From a virus, in the IMG/VR virus record IMGVR_UViG_3300024433_000031, positions 1 through 31,326 of that record: 31,326 nucleotides of DNA. One strand, 5' to 3'. The notes under the pieces are model-generated. The model was given only the letters and a program-made list of their open reading frames with translations, had not been told where the DNA came from and did not search any database. A program made the translations under genes and the position numbers. Of the stretch, positions 24,084 to 30,828 are shown one piece after another (within the stretch, counting starts at the first letter, position 1; the number at the start of each line of letters is the position of its first letter).

Positions 24084-24341
24084 ATGGAACACGTAAAACC
24101 AAGGGAATTACCTGTACCTGCAGGAATAATTGAACACGCAAAAGAACATTTTGAGATGGAGTTGATGGATATGCGTTGTCCGGTAATAGAAGTAATCACA
24201 TTAGATCAAGAAGGAGAAGAAATGCTTGAGTGGTTGTTGTATGAATATTATTATGATATTTATTATAAAACAGGACTTTGTAGAAACTTCACATATCAAG
24301 AAGAAATGTATATGGCGGTTCTAATAGATTTATACGATTAA
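24084..24341 (+). CDS. Hypothetical acidic 85-aa protein
   Basis: Highly acidic (calculated by eye: many Glu and Asp, few Lys). The second half is rich in Tyr and aromatic residues (EYYYDIYYKTGLC), with Cys at 32 and 65. It has no signal peptide, and I do not recognise the family. The start ATG sits in the shared leader AAATAAATGTTATGG, also used at 24,358 and 30,337. It follows the large RNA immediately and precedes the phosphatase by 16 bp, so it is probably co-transcribed with the latter. Confidence 0.65.
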   Translation: MEHVKPRELPVPAGIIEHAKEHFEMELMDMRCPVIEVITLDQEGEEMLEWLLYEYYYDIYYKTGLCRNFTYQEEMYMAVLIDLYD

Positions 24342-24357
24342 AAATAAAATAAATGTT

Positions 24358-24783
24358 ATGGGAAAAAATAAATGTATACTAGTTGATGTTGATGGTACAT
24401 TAGCTAAAATGAAAAGAGGACCTGGAGAAAGAAGTCCTTATGATTGGGATAGAGTCTTAGAAGACCTGCCTAATCAACCTATTATAGAACTTGTAAATAC
24501 TCTTTGTGATGTATATACTATTATTATCCTTACGGGTAGAGATGGAATAGCATTAGAAGATACAAAGAAATGGTTAAAAGAATATGGAGTCTATTATGAT
24601 GAAATATATATAAGACCTGAAGGTAATAACCAAAAAGATTCTATAATTAAACATAATATATATGTTAATCATATACTACCTCATTATGATGTAGAATTTG
24701 TATTAGATGACCGTGATCAGGTTGTAAACTTATGGAGGTCTATTGGACTTACTTGTTTACAAGTTGATTATGGAAACTTTTAA
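24358..24783 (+). CDS. HAD-family polynucleotide 3'-phosphatase (141 aa)
   Basis: This stand-alone domain corresponds to the C-terminal phosphatase half of T4 polynucleotide kinase-phosphatase (PseT). It removes 3'-phosphates or 2',3'-cyclic phosphates from nucleic acid ends so they can be ligated or extended. Motif I is VDVDGTLA (nucleophile D10, general acid D12). RSPYDWDR (25-32) matches the T4 substrate segment. Motif II is ILTGRD (T59, R61). K98 lies in a position for motif III, and motif IV is LDDRDQVV (D117, D118). The end W-R-S-I-G-L-T-C-L-Q-V is also T4-like. The 5'-kinase domain is absent. T4 Pnkp heals tRNAs cut by host anticodon nuclease; here the gene lies among structured RNAs, so RNA repair is an attractive inference. 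Repair of DNA ends is the alternative. Confidence 0.93.
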   Translation: MGKNKCILVDVDGTLAKMKRGPGERSPYDWDRVLEDLPNQPIIELVNTLCDVYTIIILTGRDGIALEDTKKWLKEYGVYYDEIYIRPEGNNQKDSIIKHNIYVNHILPHYDVEFVLDDRDQVVNLWRSIGLTCLQVDYGNF

Positions 24784-25084
24784 AAACATTGGTGGACAGT
24801 GGCGTATATTGTCCTTAATTGAATGTAGAATGAGTATGTCAGCCAAACATTTAGCCAATATTTTGGACCACACGTAATTACTATCGTGTATAAAGCAAGT
24901 AGTAAGGTAATTAAAGGAAATGCCTGAGATGACAAACATCTTCCTTAGTATTCGTTACATTTAATCCTAATCTAACTTGCATATGTGGAAGCATCACTGC
25001 AAGGACACTGGTAATCTACTGAAGATGATTAGATGTAATGAATATGTTTAAATTATTACGATTATTAACCTAAAAAATAAAACG
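24784..25084 (+). ncRNA. Structured non-coding RNA, region B
   Basis: There is no coding frame on either strand that I believe. Helices include GGACA/TGTCC (about 24793-24813), ACACG/CGTGT (about 24873-24897), an AAGGA/TCCTT hairpin with inner AGATG/CATCT (about 24915-24945), and a long closing stem. That stem is ATTCGTTACAT (24950-24960) with ATGTAATGAAT (25033-25043), 11 bp with one G-U, extended by CTAATC/GATTAG and enclosing CTTGCA/TGCAAG. It could be a small RNA or a long 5' leader of the next gene. Confidence 0.55.
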
Positions 25085-25381
25085 ATGAAAACCAAAAAAA
25101 TCAGTAGTGCAATTGCTAAGGCAGTTGGTGTATTATGGATAGCTCTTTTAACAGGAGTTATAATAACGTACACAACGAGTTGTTCTAGGTCAGGGAAGAG
25201 AGTTCCTAAAGTAGAACAAAATACAAATTATGTTGGAAGTTCAGAATATTATGAATTATTAGAAGCTATAGCAATTATAGATGATATAAATGCTAATGAA
25301 TCTGATGATTTTTATACTGAAATGCTCAACGATGTAGCTGAAGAGTTAAATCATATTCTTTATGAAAAAATATCTGAATAA
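25085..25381 (+). CDS. Small lipoprotein- or membrane-anchored protein (98 aa)
   Basis: One hydrophobic segment (about residues 12-31, AKAVGVLWIALLTGVIITYT) ends in TSC at residues 31-33, a possible lipobox with Cys33. The mature part is acidic and helical (ELLEAIAIIDDINANESDDFY). If the lipobox is real, the protein is anchored in the periplasm or outer membrane of the host. The signal is long for a signal peptidase II substrate, so a plain membrane anchor is the alternative. It leads a set of small genes, most with membrane segments, with TAATG overlap to the next one. Confidence 0.55.
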   Translation: MKTKKISSAIAKAVGVLWIALLTGVIITYTTSCSRSGKRVPKVEQNTNYVGSSEYYELLEAIAIIDDINANESDDFYTEMLNDVAEELNHILYEKISE

Positions 25382-25560
25382 TGAAAAAAACATTTAGAAA
25401 CTTTCTATTACTGACAACTATAATATCAGTAATAGCAACGCTTGCTCTTGCGACAGTAGAGTATTTATTTGGTGTAGTAGGACTTGTATATGGAGCAGTA
25501 ATAACTGTTACATTAGGATTTATTTACTGTGTTTATATGCAAATTAGAAGTAAAATATAA
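25381..25560 (+). CDS. Small two-span membrane protein (59 aa)
   Basis: ATG overlaps the preceding stop (TAATG). The translation MKKTFRNFLLLTTIISVIATL continues to a Y-C-V-Y-M-Q-I-R-S-K-I end and has two hydrophobic segments (about 8-25 and 29-50). The orientation with positive ends suggests both termini in the cytoplasm. It resembles small phage membrane proteins of unknown role such as holin-like or host-takeover peptides. No charge pattern or partner in the window makes a holin call safe. Confidence 0.55.
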   Translation: MKKTFRNFLLLTTIISVIATLALATVEYLFGVVGLVYGAVITVTLGFIYCVYMQIRSKI

Positions 25561-25564
25561 ATAA

Positions 25565-25675
25565 ATGAAATTTTTAAATAAACTTAGAACTAAAGCATGG
25601 TACTGGGATGTACTGTGCTTTTTATGGTGCAGCTTATTATTCATAGGATTTATGATATATGCTGTAAAAATATAA
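25565..25675 (+). CDS. Very small membrane protein (36 aa)
   Basis: MKFLNKLRTKAWYWDVLC leads into one hydrophobic span (about 15-34, LCFLWCSLLFIGFMIYAV), then KI and TAA. The basic N-terminus would stay in the cytoplasm. It starts 4 bp after the previous stop, so it is probably co-translated with it. The short length means a chance frame is possible, but the composition and spacing favour a real gene. Confidence 0.5.
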   Translation: MKFLNKLRTKAWYWDVLCFLWCSLLFIGFMIYAVKI

Positions 25676-25698
25676 TTATTAACAATTAAAAAAACACA

Positions 25699-25860
25699 AT
25701 GAAGCGAGACAGAAGACATGGTGCATTAGTAAGACTAAAAGCACAATTAGAAAGTGGAGTGAAGACAGAAGTTGGTACAAGGGACAAGAAAGTACCATTA
25801 ACTACAAAAGACATTAAGAGAATTTCGAAAGAAATTGCTACCTTAGAGTCTAAAAAATAA
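25699..25860 (+). CDS. Small basic protein (53 aa)
   Basis: Begins MKRDRRHGALVRLKAQLESG and ends KEIATLESKK. It is almost all charged helix with a basic bias (many Lys and Arg), and no hydrophobic segment. It could be a nucleic-acid-binding or adaptor peptide. It starts after the A-rich leader AAAAACACAATG and stops 5 bp before the next gene's ATG. Confidence 0.55.
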   Translation: MKRDRRHGALVRLKAQLESGVKTEVGTRDKKVPLTTKDIKRISKEIATLESKK

Positions 25861-25865
25861 GTATT

Positions 25866-26072
25866 ATGCATTATACGGAAGCTGATTTAGACTATAAATA
25901 TATCTCTGAAGCAATAAGAGATGTTACTACTCCTGAGTTAGGAATGGAATTACTGTTCTTAATAAAAAGATTCGAAAATGCTTATCCTAATTATTATAAA
26001 ACTACTTATCTTAGAATGAAATTCTTAGATAAAATAGATCATCTAGAAAGACTAGATACTGTTTATATTTAA
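25866..26072 (+). CDS. Hypothetical 68-aa protein
   Basis: A soluble, helical protein with many Tyr and Glu residues (ADLDYKYISEAIRDV, then ELLFLIKRFENAY). No signal peptide or membrane span is present, and I do not recognise it. It lies in the small-gene cluster, with gaps of 5 bp upstream and 16 bp downstream, so it shares a transcript with its neighbours. Confidence 0.55.
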   Translation: MHYTEADLDYKYISEAIRDVTTPELGMELLFLIKRFENAYPNYYKTTYLRMKFLDKIDHLERLDTVYI

Positions 26073-26088
26073 CTTAAAAACTTAAACG

Positions 26089-26469
26089 ATGAAAACCTAC
26101 ATAAACGGAATATTAATATCAGTATTGTTATTAATATTCACATTTGACTTTATTGGTCAAACATTAACATTTAATCATATTGATTTACACGATAGTGATA
26201 AACCTATGATTACACAACACGATCAACATATAACATTAATTTTAAATGAAAAAGATTCTACCATTAATTTCTTTTGGGATGAATTTAAAACTCATTATTT
26301 ATACAATGTTGTAAGTATCAATAAAAGTTCTTCTACTAATATTACGTATGACGTAAGTAATGACTATAGAAATATTGAAATAGTGCATTGTAAAAATAAA
26401 GGAGAATTTTTACTTAATTTATATAATAAAAAAGGTAACGTAATGTTACATGTTTATAACGACAATTAA
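26089..26469 (+). CDS. Secreted or periplasmic hypothetical protein (126 aa)
   Basis: Residues 1-23 form a typical signal peptide: basic start (MKTYINGIL), hydrophobic core SVLLLIFTFDFIGQ, and a likely cleavage just after FIGQ. The mature chain is beta-rich with many Asn, His and Asp (HIDLHDSDKPMITQHDQHITLIL, abbreviated). I do not recognise the fold. With the lipoprotein-like gene at 25,085 and the CUB protein at 20,533, it makes the third envelope-directed product in this short stretch, which suggests changes to the host surface. Confidence 0.6.
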   Translation: MKTYINGILISVLLLIFTFDFIGQTLTFNHIDLHDSDKPMITQHDQHITLILNEKDSTINFFWDEFKTHYLYNVVSINKSSSTNITYDVSNDYRNIEIVHCKNKGEFLLNLYNKKGNVMLHVYNDN

Positions 26470-26737
26470 TATTATTGACAACCGTATGTCAATACTAAGG
26501 TCATGCTTTAACAGTAGTGGCTGGGAAAACCTGAAAGCTTAACTGTTACAATGGAAGTTAACGTACGATGCTCTTATCGTTAACAAAAAGATTTTACAAT
26601 TATTACTTACCACGGACAAAACTATACTAAAACGCTAGATGCGTAGGGTCTGATGAGTAACATACAATAATAACAAATCTGTTTCCATATTTCAAGAGCA
26701 ATTAAATCATATAAAAAATCATATAAAAATCACAATT
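26470..26737 (+). ncRNA. Structured leader or non-coding RNA, region C
   Basis: Perfect helices: ATTGACA-ACCGTA-TGTCAAT (26474-26493), TAACAGT/ACTGTTA (26509-26548), GTTAACG/CGTTAAC (26557-26584), and an outer AGATTT/AAATCT (26589-26594 with 26675-26680) that encloses TTACT/AGTAA and a small ACGC/GCGT arm. It contains CTGATGAG but lacks the other hammerhead parts. It runs up to the ATG at 26738, so a 5' untranslated regulator is as likely as a separate RNA. Confidence 0.55.
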
Positions 26738-27274
26738 ATGAAAACTGTTGAAAATTTAGAAAACAATGAGTGTTTATTAGTAAGCGCTAAGAAAGTAAAT
26801 GGTGGAAAAGTTCAATTAGCTTTTGCTCAAAAAATTCAAAATCCTAATGCTAGACCTGCGTCTATTGTTGGTGTGTTAAATGCGTCTGATGACAGATTTA
26901 CACAATCAGGTAAACCAAGATATGCTTGGTTAGCTGCTGAACCAACTGATGCTGGAAAGTATTTTGGTGAGGATTTTAGTGGACTTGCTGATGTAGGTTC
27001 TACTATGGATATTAATAAGCTTGTACCGCTTAATATCCAAATTACAGAAACTACTGAAGGTAATGAATGGGAAGTAGCAAACTTTGAAAAGTCTGCTAAG
27101 AGAGCTGGTGCTGATGGAGACTACATTCTTACTAAAGATGGTAAATACATTTACACTCGTTCTACTGTAGTAGAAGGAGAACCTAAGCATGTATTTATCT
27201 CTGAAACTGTAAGAAGTTCTCAGTATGCAGGAGCTACTGCAGATAGTGCAATTGCTGATGCTCTTAATGGGTAA
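26738..27274 (+). CDS. Probably abundant 178-aa protein, ssDNA-binding candidate
   Basis: I do not recognise it with certainty. It is a soluble alpha/beta protein with an N-terminal beta strand set (NECLLVSAKKVNGGKVQLAF), a Gly/Asp turn (ASDDRFTQSGKPRYAW), and an acidic/Thr-rich C-terminal part. Length, absence of a signal peptide, position before the DNA polymerase and the strong terminator after it resemble phage single-stranded DNA-binding proteins, but I saw no clear OB-fold signature or acidic tail. Codons are enriched for GCT, GGT and ACT, consistent with high expression. A structured leader precedes it. Confidence 0.65.
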   Translation: MKTVENLENNECLLVSAKKVNGGKVQLAFAQKIQNPNARPASIVGVLNASDDRFTQSGKPRYAWLAAEPTDAGKYFGEDFSGLADVGSTMDINKLVPLNIQITETTEGNEWEVANFEKSAKRAGADGDYILTKDGKYIYTRSTVVEGEPKHVFISETVRSSQYAGATADSAIADALNG

Positions 27275-27285
27275 TAGTATATAAT

Positions 27286-27336
27286 AATCAAGGGTAGGCA
27301 TTTTTTTCATAGGATTTGGCCTACCCTTGATTTTTT
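27286..27336. terminator. Strong bidirectional terminator
   Basis: AATCAAGGGTAGGC (27286-27299) pairs perfectly with GCCTACCCTTGATT (27319-27332) over 14 bp, with a 19-nt loop. TTTTATTA follows on the plus strand, and A/T-rich sequence also flanks the other side. It closes the 178-residue gene's transcript and starts a separated replication operon. The 75 bp that follow contain no other clear feature. Confidence 0.9.
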
Positions 27337-27411
27337 ATTATAATTATATATTATAGTTATAAAAAAGTCAAGGGATACAATCTTAATATCCTTTTATAAA
27401 AATCAAATAAA

Positions 27412-27666
27412 ATGGAAACTAAAAAACTAATTATACCCAAAGTAAAAATGGAAGATATGGGTCTTTATATAAAGACTTTACAAATGGACCATAAATTTGG
27501 GGATGCTAAAGGAATAGCAAAACTTATTACTGAACATTTTAAAGTAGAATGTACAGAAGCCGATGTTCTACATTATGAAGGCTTATTAAATCATATAGAC
27601 GATTACGAAAAAGAAAGTAGAATAATAGAATATAGTATTAACCCTTTTAAAAGATATAAACGATGA
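27412..27666 (+). CDS. Hypothetical 84-aa protein heading the polymerase operon
   Basis: Soluble, helical and Lys/Glu/Asp-rich (PKVKMEDMGLYIKTLQMDHKF), with a basic end (NPFKRYKR). The central AKLITEHFKVECTEADVLHYE resembles a small helical DNA- or protein-binding motif, but I cannot assign it. It is the first gene after the terminator and is linked by a 4-bp ATGA overlap to the next gene, so it heads a chain of small overlapping genes before the polymerase. Confidence 0.6.
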   Translation: METKKLIIPKVKMEDMGLYIKTLQMDHKFGDAKGIAKLITEHFKVECTEADVLHYEGLLNHIDDYEKESRIIEYSINPFKRYKR

Positions 27667-27818
27667 AAACAAGATTACTTAAAATATTATCATTGCCGAT
27701 AGGCATTGTATTACTACCGATAATAATAATTGTATACTCTCTTAAATGGATATTTTATGGGAGAAAAAGTCCTTTAGATTATTTAGATGACTATATTAAC
27801 TGGTTCTTTACATCATGA
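27663..27818 (+). CDS. Small membrane protein (51 aa)
   Basis: Translated by hand: MKTRLLKILSLPIGIVLLP, more hydrophobic residues, then IFYGRKSPLDYLDDY and a final WFFTS. One membrane span at about 9-28 with a basic N-terminus. It overlaps both neighbours by four bases (ATGA), a coupling that supports a real gene. The family is unknown. Confidence 0.55.
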   Translation: MKTRLLKILSLPIGIVLLPIIIIVYSLKWIFYGRKSPLDYLDDYINWFFTS

Positions 27819-27901
27819 CCTATATATATCTATTATTAATATTAGCATTCGTGTGTGTATTTATAACAGGAATAGCTATAGGAAAAGAAATGTATGACTA
27901 A
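27815..27901 (+). CDS. Very small membrane protein (28 aa)
   Basis: MTYIYLLLILAFVCVFITGI and eight further residues (AIGKEMYD) form one membrane span. Its ATG overlaps the previous stop (ATGA), and it ends 12 bp before the polymerase. Its length alone would not support a gene; the double overlap does. Confidence 0.45.
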   Translation: MTYIYLLLILAFVCVFITGIAIGKEMYD

Positions 27902-27913
27902 AAATAAATAATT

Positions 27914-29926
27914 ATGGTATACTTAATAACTAATCAACGTAGTGCTTTTACTCCTGTAGGATATAGTATTACAACCGTTGAAGAGTCTTTAAAATATTTA
28001 AACAAGCTAGATTCCATAGCATTTGATACTGAGACTAGAGGTTTCGACCCGTATACTTGCGGGTTGATCTCTGCTCAGTTTGGAGATGCAGATAAACAAT
28101 ATGTTGTTGACTGTGAGACTGTGGATATAAACTTGTATAAAGAACTCTTAGAGACTAAAGAAATAATAATGCAGAATGCTAAGTTTGACTTACGCTTCTT
28201 GTATTATAAAGGAATTGTTCCTGTTAAAGTATTTGATACTATGTTAGCAGAGAGAATCCTTACTACTGGAGATAATAGAGCTCGAAGAGCTTTAGATTTC
28301 CTTGCTTACAAATACTGTAAAAAAGAAATGGATAAGACTGTAAGAGGTTCTATTCATAGAGAAGGATTAAGCACTAGAGTAATTAAATATGCAGCTGATG
28401 ATGTAAAATATCTTCATGAGATAATGCGTAAGCAAATGGTACATATTAAAGATAAAGGCTTAGCTAAAACTATGTCTTTAGATAATAATTATGTATTAGT
28501 ATTAGCTTATATAGAGCATTGTGGTGTATTTTTAGATAGAGAGGCGTGGCAAAAGAAATGTGATGAAGATAAAATTGCTTTAAAAGCAGTAAAAGATGAA
28601 CTAGATAATTATATACTAGGTAATCCTGATAAATTTCCTGAATTTATAAATAGACAGTTGACTCTTTTTGATGAAGGAGTGAGCTGTAACATAAATTGGA
28701 ATAGTGGTAAGCAAGTAATTCCTCTTATGAATAAGATAGGAGTGAGTACTAAAACTAAGGATAAAGATACTGGCTTAATGAAAGACTCTGTAGATAAAAA
28801 AGTATTAGCACCTCAAAAAAATAAATTTGAGCTTGTTAAGACTTACTTAAAATATGCAGAGTATCAGAAAGAGGTTAGTACTTATGGTGAAAACTGGTTT
28901 GATTATATAAATCCTGTTACAGGTCGTATTCATACTAATTATACGCAAATAATGAATACAGGCAGATTGTCTAGTGGTCAGAAAGCGAATAAGAAAAAGA
29001 ATATACCTCAGAAACCTAATATGCAAAATGTTCCTTCTTCTGATAGAACTAGAAATTGTTTTGTAGCACAAAGACCTTATGATATACTAGTAGTATCTGA
29101 TTATAGTGGTCAAGAGCAAATAGTATTGGCTAATAAATCTAAAGATAAAGATTTATTAAACTTCTATAAAAAAGGTCTCGGAGACATGCATTCTTTTGTT
29201 GCTTCTAAGATTTTTCCTGAACTTTCAGAAATTTCTTTGAATGATATAAAAGCTAACTATAAGGATAAGAGGCAGATAGCAAAAGGTGCTGGTTTTGCTA
29301 TTAATTATGGTGGTACTGGAATTACAATTGCTCAGAATTTATCCTTACCTTTGGACAAAGGAGAAGAGGTATACCAAGCTTATTTTAAAGCATTCCCTGG
29401 GTTAGCAGATTATTTCAAAAAAGAGAAACAAAAAGCCCTAAAACTTGGTTATATAGAATTTAATGAGGTTAGTGGAAGAAAATGTTTTATGCCATACTTT
29501 GAAGAATTTCAAAGGTTGCATAAAGAACTTTATGGCGATAAACAATTTTGGTCTCGTTATAAAGCTGCAAAAGCTAGTAATAGCGATGATTTTAGAAATA
29601 ATTTAAAGCCAAAGGTTAGAGAATACTTTATGAAAAAAGGAGATATAGAGAGAATGTCATTAAATTATCCTATTCAAGGTAGCTCTGCCGATATAACTAA
29701 ACTTGCTGGAATATATATGTTCAGATACTTACAAAATAATAATCTTTTGTTTAAAGTACTAATGCCTAATGTAGTTCATGATGAGCTTCATTTGGAATGT
29801 GGTAAAGATAAAGCAGAAGAGTTAGCTAAAGTACTGAAAGGTTGTATGGAAAAAGCAGGGGATAAATTCTGTAAAACTATAAAATTAAAAGCTGAACCTT
29901 GTATCACTGAGGTTTGGGCTCACTAG
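27914..29926 (+). CDS. polA: DNA polymerase, family A with 3'-5' exonuclease (670 aa)
   Basis: Replicative polymerase of the phage. The proofreading domain shows the three exonuclease motifs: D38-x-E40 in AFDTET (Exo I), N88-x-x-x-D92 in QNAKFD (Exo II) and Y159-x-x-x-D163 in KYAADD (Exo III). The polymerase domain has the TxxGRLSS segment (near 349-354), motif A SDYSGQEQ (catalytic D396), motif B R453-x3-K457-x7-Y465, and motif C VHDELH (H622, D623, E624). All catalytic residues are present. Length (670) and lack of a 5'-3' exonuclease domain match phage-type PolA (T7-like size). It has an A-rich leader and is followed within 4 bp by a small gene. Confidence 0.97.
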   Translation: MVYLITNQRSAFTPVGYSITTVEESLKYLNKLDSIAFDTETRGFDPYTCGLISAQFGDADKQYVVDCETVDINLYKELLETKEIIMQNAKFDLRFLYYKGIVPVKVFDTMLAERILTTGDNRARRALDFLAYKYCKKEMDKTVRGSIHREGLSTRVIKYAADDVKYLHEIMRKQMVHIKDKGLAKTMSLDNNYVLVLAYIEHCGVFLDREAWQKKCDEDKIALKAVKDELDNYILGNPDKFPEFINRQLTLFDEGVSCNINWNSGKQVIPLMNKIGVSTKTKDKDTGLMKDSVDKKVLAPQKNKFELVKTYLKYAEYQKEVSTYGENWFDYINPVTGRIHTNYTQIMNTGRLSSGQKANKKKNIPQKPNMQNVPSSDRTRNCFVAQRPYDILVVSDYSGQEQIVLANKSKDKDLLNFYKKGLGDMHSFVASKIFPELSEISLNDIKANYKDKRQIAKGAGFAINYGGTGITIAQNLSLPLDKGEEVYQAYFKAFPGLADYFKKEKQKALKLGYIEFNEVSGRKCFMPYFEEFQRLHKELYGDKQFWSRYKAAKASNSDDFRNNLKPKVREYFMKKGDIERMSLNYPIQGSSADITKLAGIYMFRYLQNNNLLFKVLMPNVVHDELHLECGKDKAEELAKVLKGCMEKAGDKFCKTIKLKAEPCITEVWAH

Positions 29927-29930
29927 AACA

Positions 29931-30158
29931 TTGGAAGAAGAATACAGTGAATATCAATGTATGTTGGATACTTACCTCTTTTTAACAGGTATCTTCAGTA
30001 TTGAAGATGCTATAGAAGAAGGTAAGCATTTAATATTATTTGCCATAGATCCTTATGACTATGATAAAAATGATATTCAAAATGTTATTGATTTCTTTGC
30101 TGATGTAGAAGAGTATGAAAAGTGTATAACCTTAAAAAAAATAAAAGATGAGCTCTGA
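29931..30158 (+). CDS. Hypothetical acidic 75-aa protein (TTG start or internal ATG)
   Basis: The frame begins at TTG at 29931, four bases after the polymerase stop; the nearest ATG in frame is at 29961 (M-L-D-T-Y-L). I keep the TTG because the acidic start (EEEYSEYQ) looks coding and a polymerase-linked start is common. The protein is helical and acidic with a DPYDYDKND segment and no motif I know. A four-base spacing implies co-expression with the polymerase. Confidence 0.55.
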   Translation: MEEEYSEYQCMLDTYLFLTGIFSIEDAIEEGKHLILFAIDPYDYDKNDIQNVIDFFADVEEYEKCITLKKIKDEL

Positions 30159-30312
30159 AACAAAAAGTCAAATTGAAGAATTAGAAAAAAAATTAACAGG
30201 TGATATGTTAAAAGACATGAATATTCGTGATGAAATACACAAATTGGAAATGGCTGATAAAGGTATTAAACCTGAAGATTCTCATTTTGAATGTTTCGGA
30301 TGCGGTTCTTAA
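30148..30312 (+). CDS. Small acidic helical protein with CxxC end (54 aa)
   Basis: Starts inside the end of the previous gene (11-bp overlap, ATG at 30148): MSSETKSQIEELEKKLTGD, a charged helix, then HFECFGCGS at the C-terminus with a C-x-x-C pair (after E-C-F-G-C). A zinc-binding or redox role is possible but speculative. The frame is short but has coding-type composition. Confidence 0.5.
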   Translation: MSSETKSQIEELEKKLTGDMLKDMNIRDEIHKLEMADKGIKPEDSHFECFGCGS

Positions 30313-30336
30313 TATAAATCAAAAAAAATAAATGTT

Positions 30337-30582
30337 ATGGGAGAAAAAAAGAGAGGCCTGAATGAGCTCAGGCAAGTAAAAGATAGTGTTTATAAATCTA
30401 GGAAAACTCCTGGAAATTATAATAAGCTCGGTCTAGCAAACACTATGATGAAACTAGGAGCAGAAATAATCGCTTTAGATAATAAATATCCAAATAATGC
30501 AGATTTTGGCGCAGAAATCAGAAAATGTATTAAGGAATTAATTGATTATAAAAAAGATTATCTTGGTCCTATAAATTTATAA
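30337..30582 (+). CDS. Hypothetical basic 81-aa protein
   Basis: Helical and Lys-rich (MGEKKRGLNELRQVKDSVYK, then KKDYLGPINL). No signal peptide or membrane span, and an unrecognised family. It uses the AAATAAATGTTATGG leader shared with the phosphatase. It sits between the small genes behind the polymerase and the helicase, so it probably belongs to the replication operon. Confidence 0.6.
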   Translation: MGEKKRGLNELRQVKDSVYKSRKTPGNYNKLGLANTMMKLGAEIIALDNKYPNNADFGAEIRKCIKELIDYKKDYLGPINL

Positions 30583-30585
30583 ATT

Positions 30586-30828
30586 ATGAGTAGATATGTT
30601 AAACAGTTAGACAATGGTAAACACATTGCCTACGGTTTTGACATTGCTTTAGGATATTTTATAGATGTATTCGATGTTCCAGATGAGGATGGAGAAGAAC
30701 ACCTTCTTTTAGAAGAAAGTTCTACACTCACTAAAATGAGTAATGGGAAGATGATAGAACTAATGAGTTTGTATAACCTTCCTGAATCTCATATTGAACA
30801 AGTTGCATCTGATTTACCTATTACGTAA
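30586..30828 (+). CDS. Hypothetical 80-aa protein upstream of the helicase
   Basis: A soluble alpha/beta protein with beta strands at the start (VKQLDNGKHIAYGFDIALGYFI) and acidic turns (PDEDGEEH). I do not recognise it. It starts 3 bp after the previous gene, and its stop overlaps the helicase start by one base (TAATG), so translation is coupled to the helicase. It could be a helicase partner, by context only. Confidence 0.6.
   Translation: MSRYVKQLDNGKHIAYGFDIALGYFIDVFDVPDEDGEEHLLLEESSTLTKMSNGKMIELMSLYNLPESHIEQVASDLPIT

Noticed and set aside
24757-24939. Minus-strand frame of 60 codons overlapping the phosphatase end and region B
   Set aside because: It lies antisense to the phosphatase gene and to paired RNA stems, and its translation is low-complexity hydrophobic/Cys-rich without a leader.
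26651-26680. CTGATGAG resembling a hammerhead ribozyme core
   Set aside because: The required GAAA and flanking stems are missing, so the match is probably chance.
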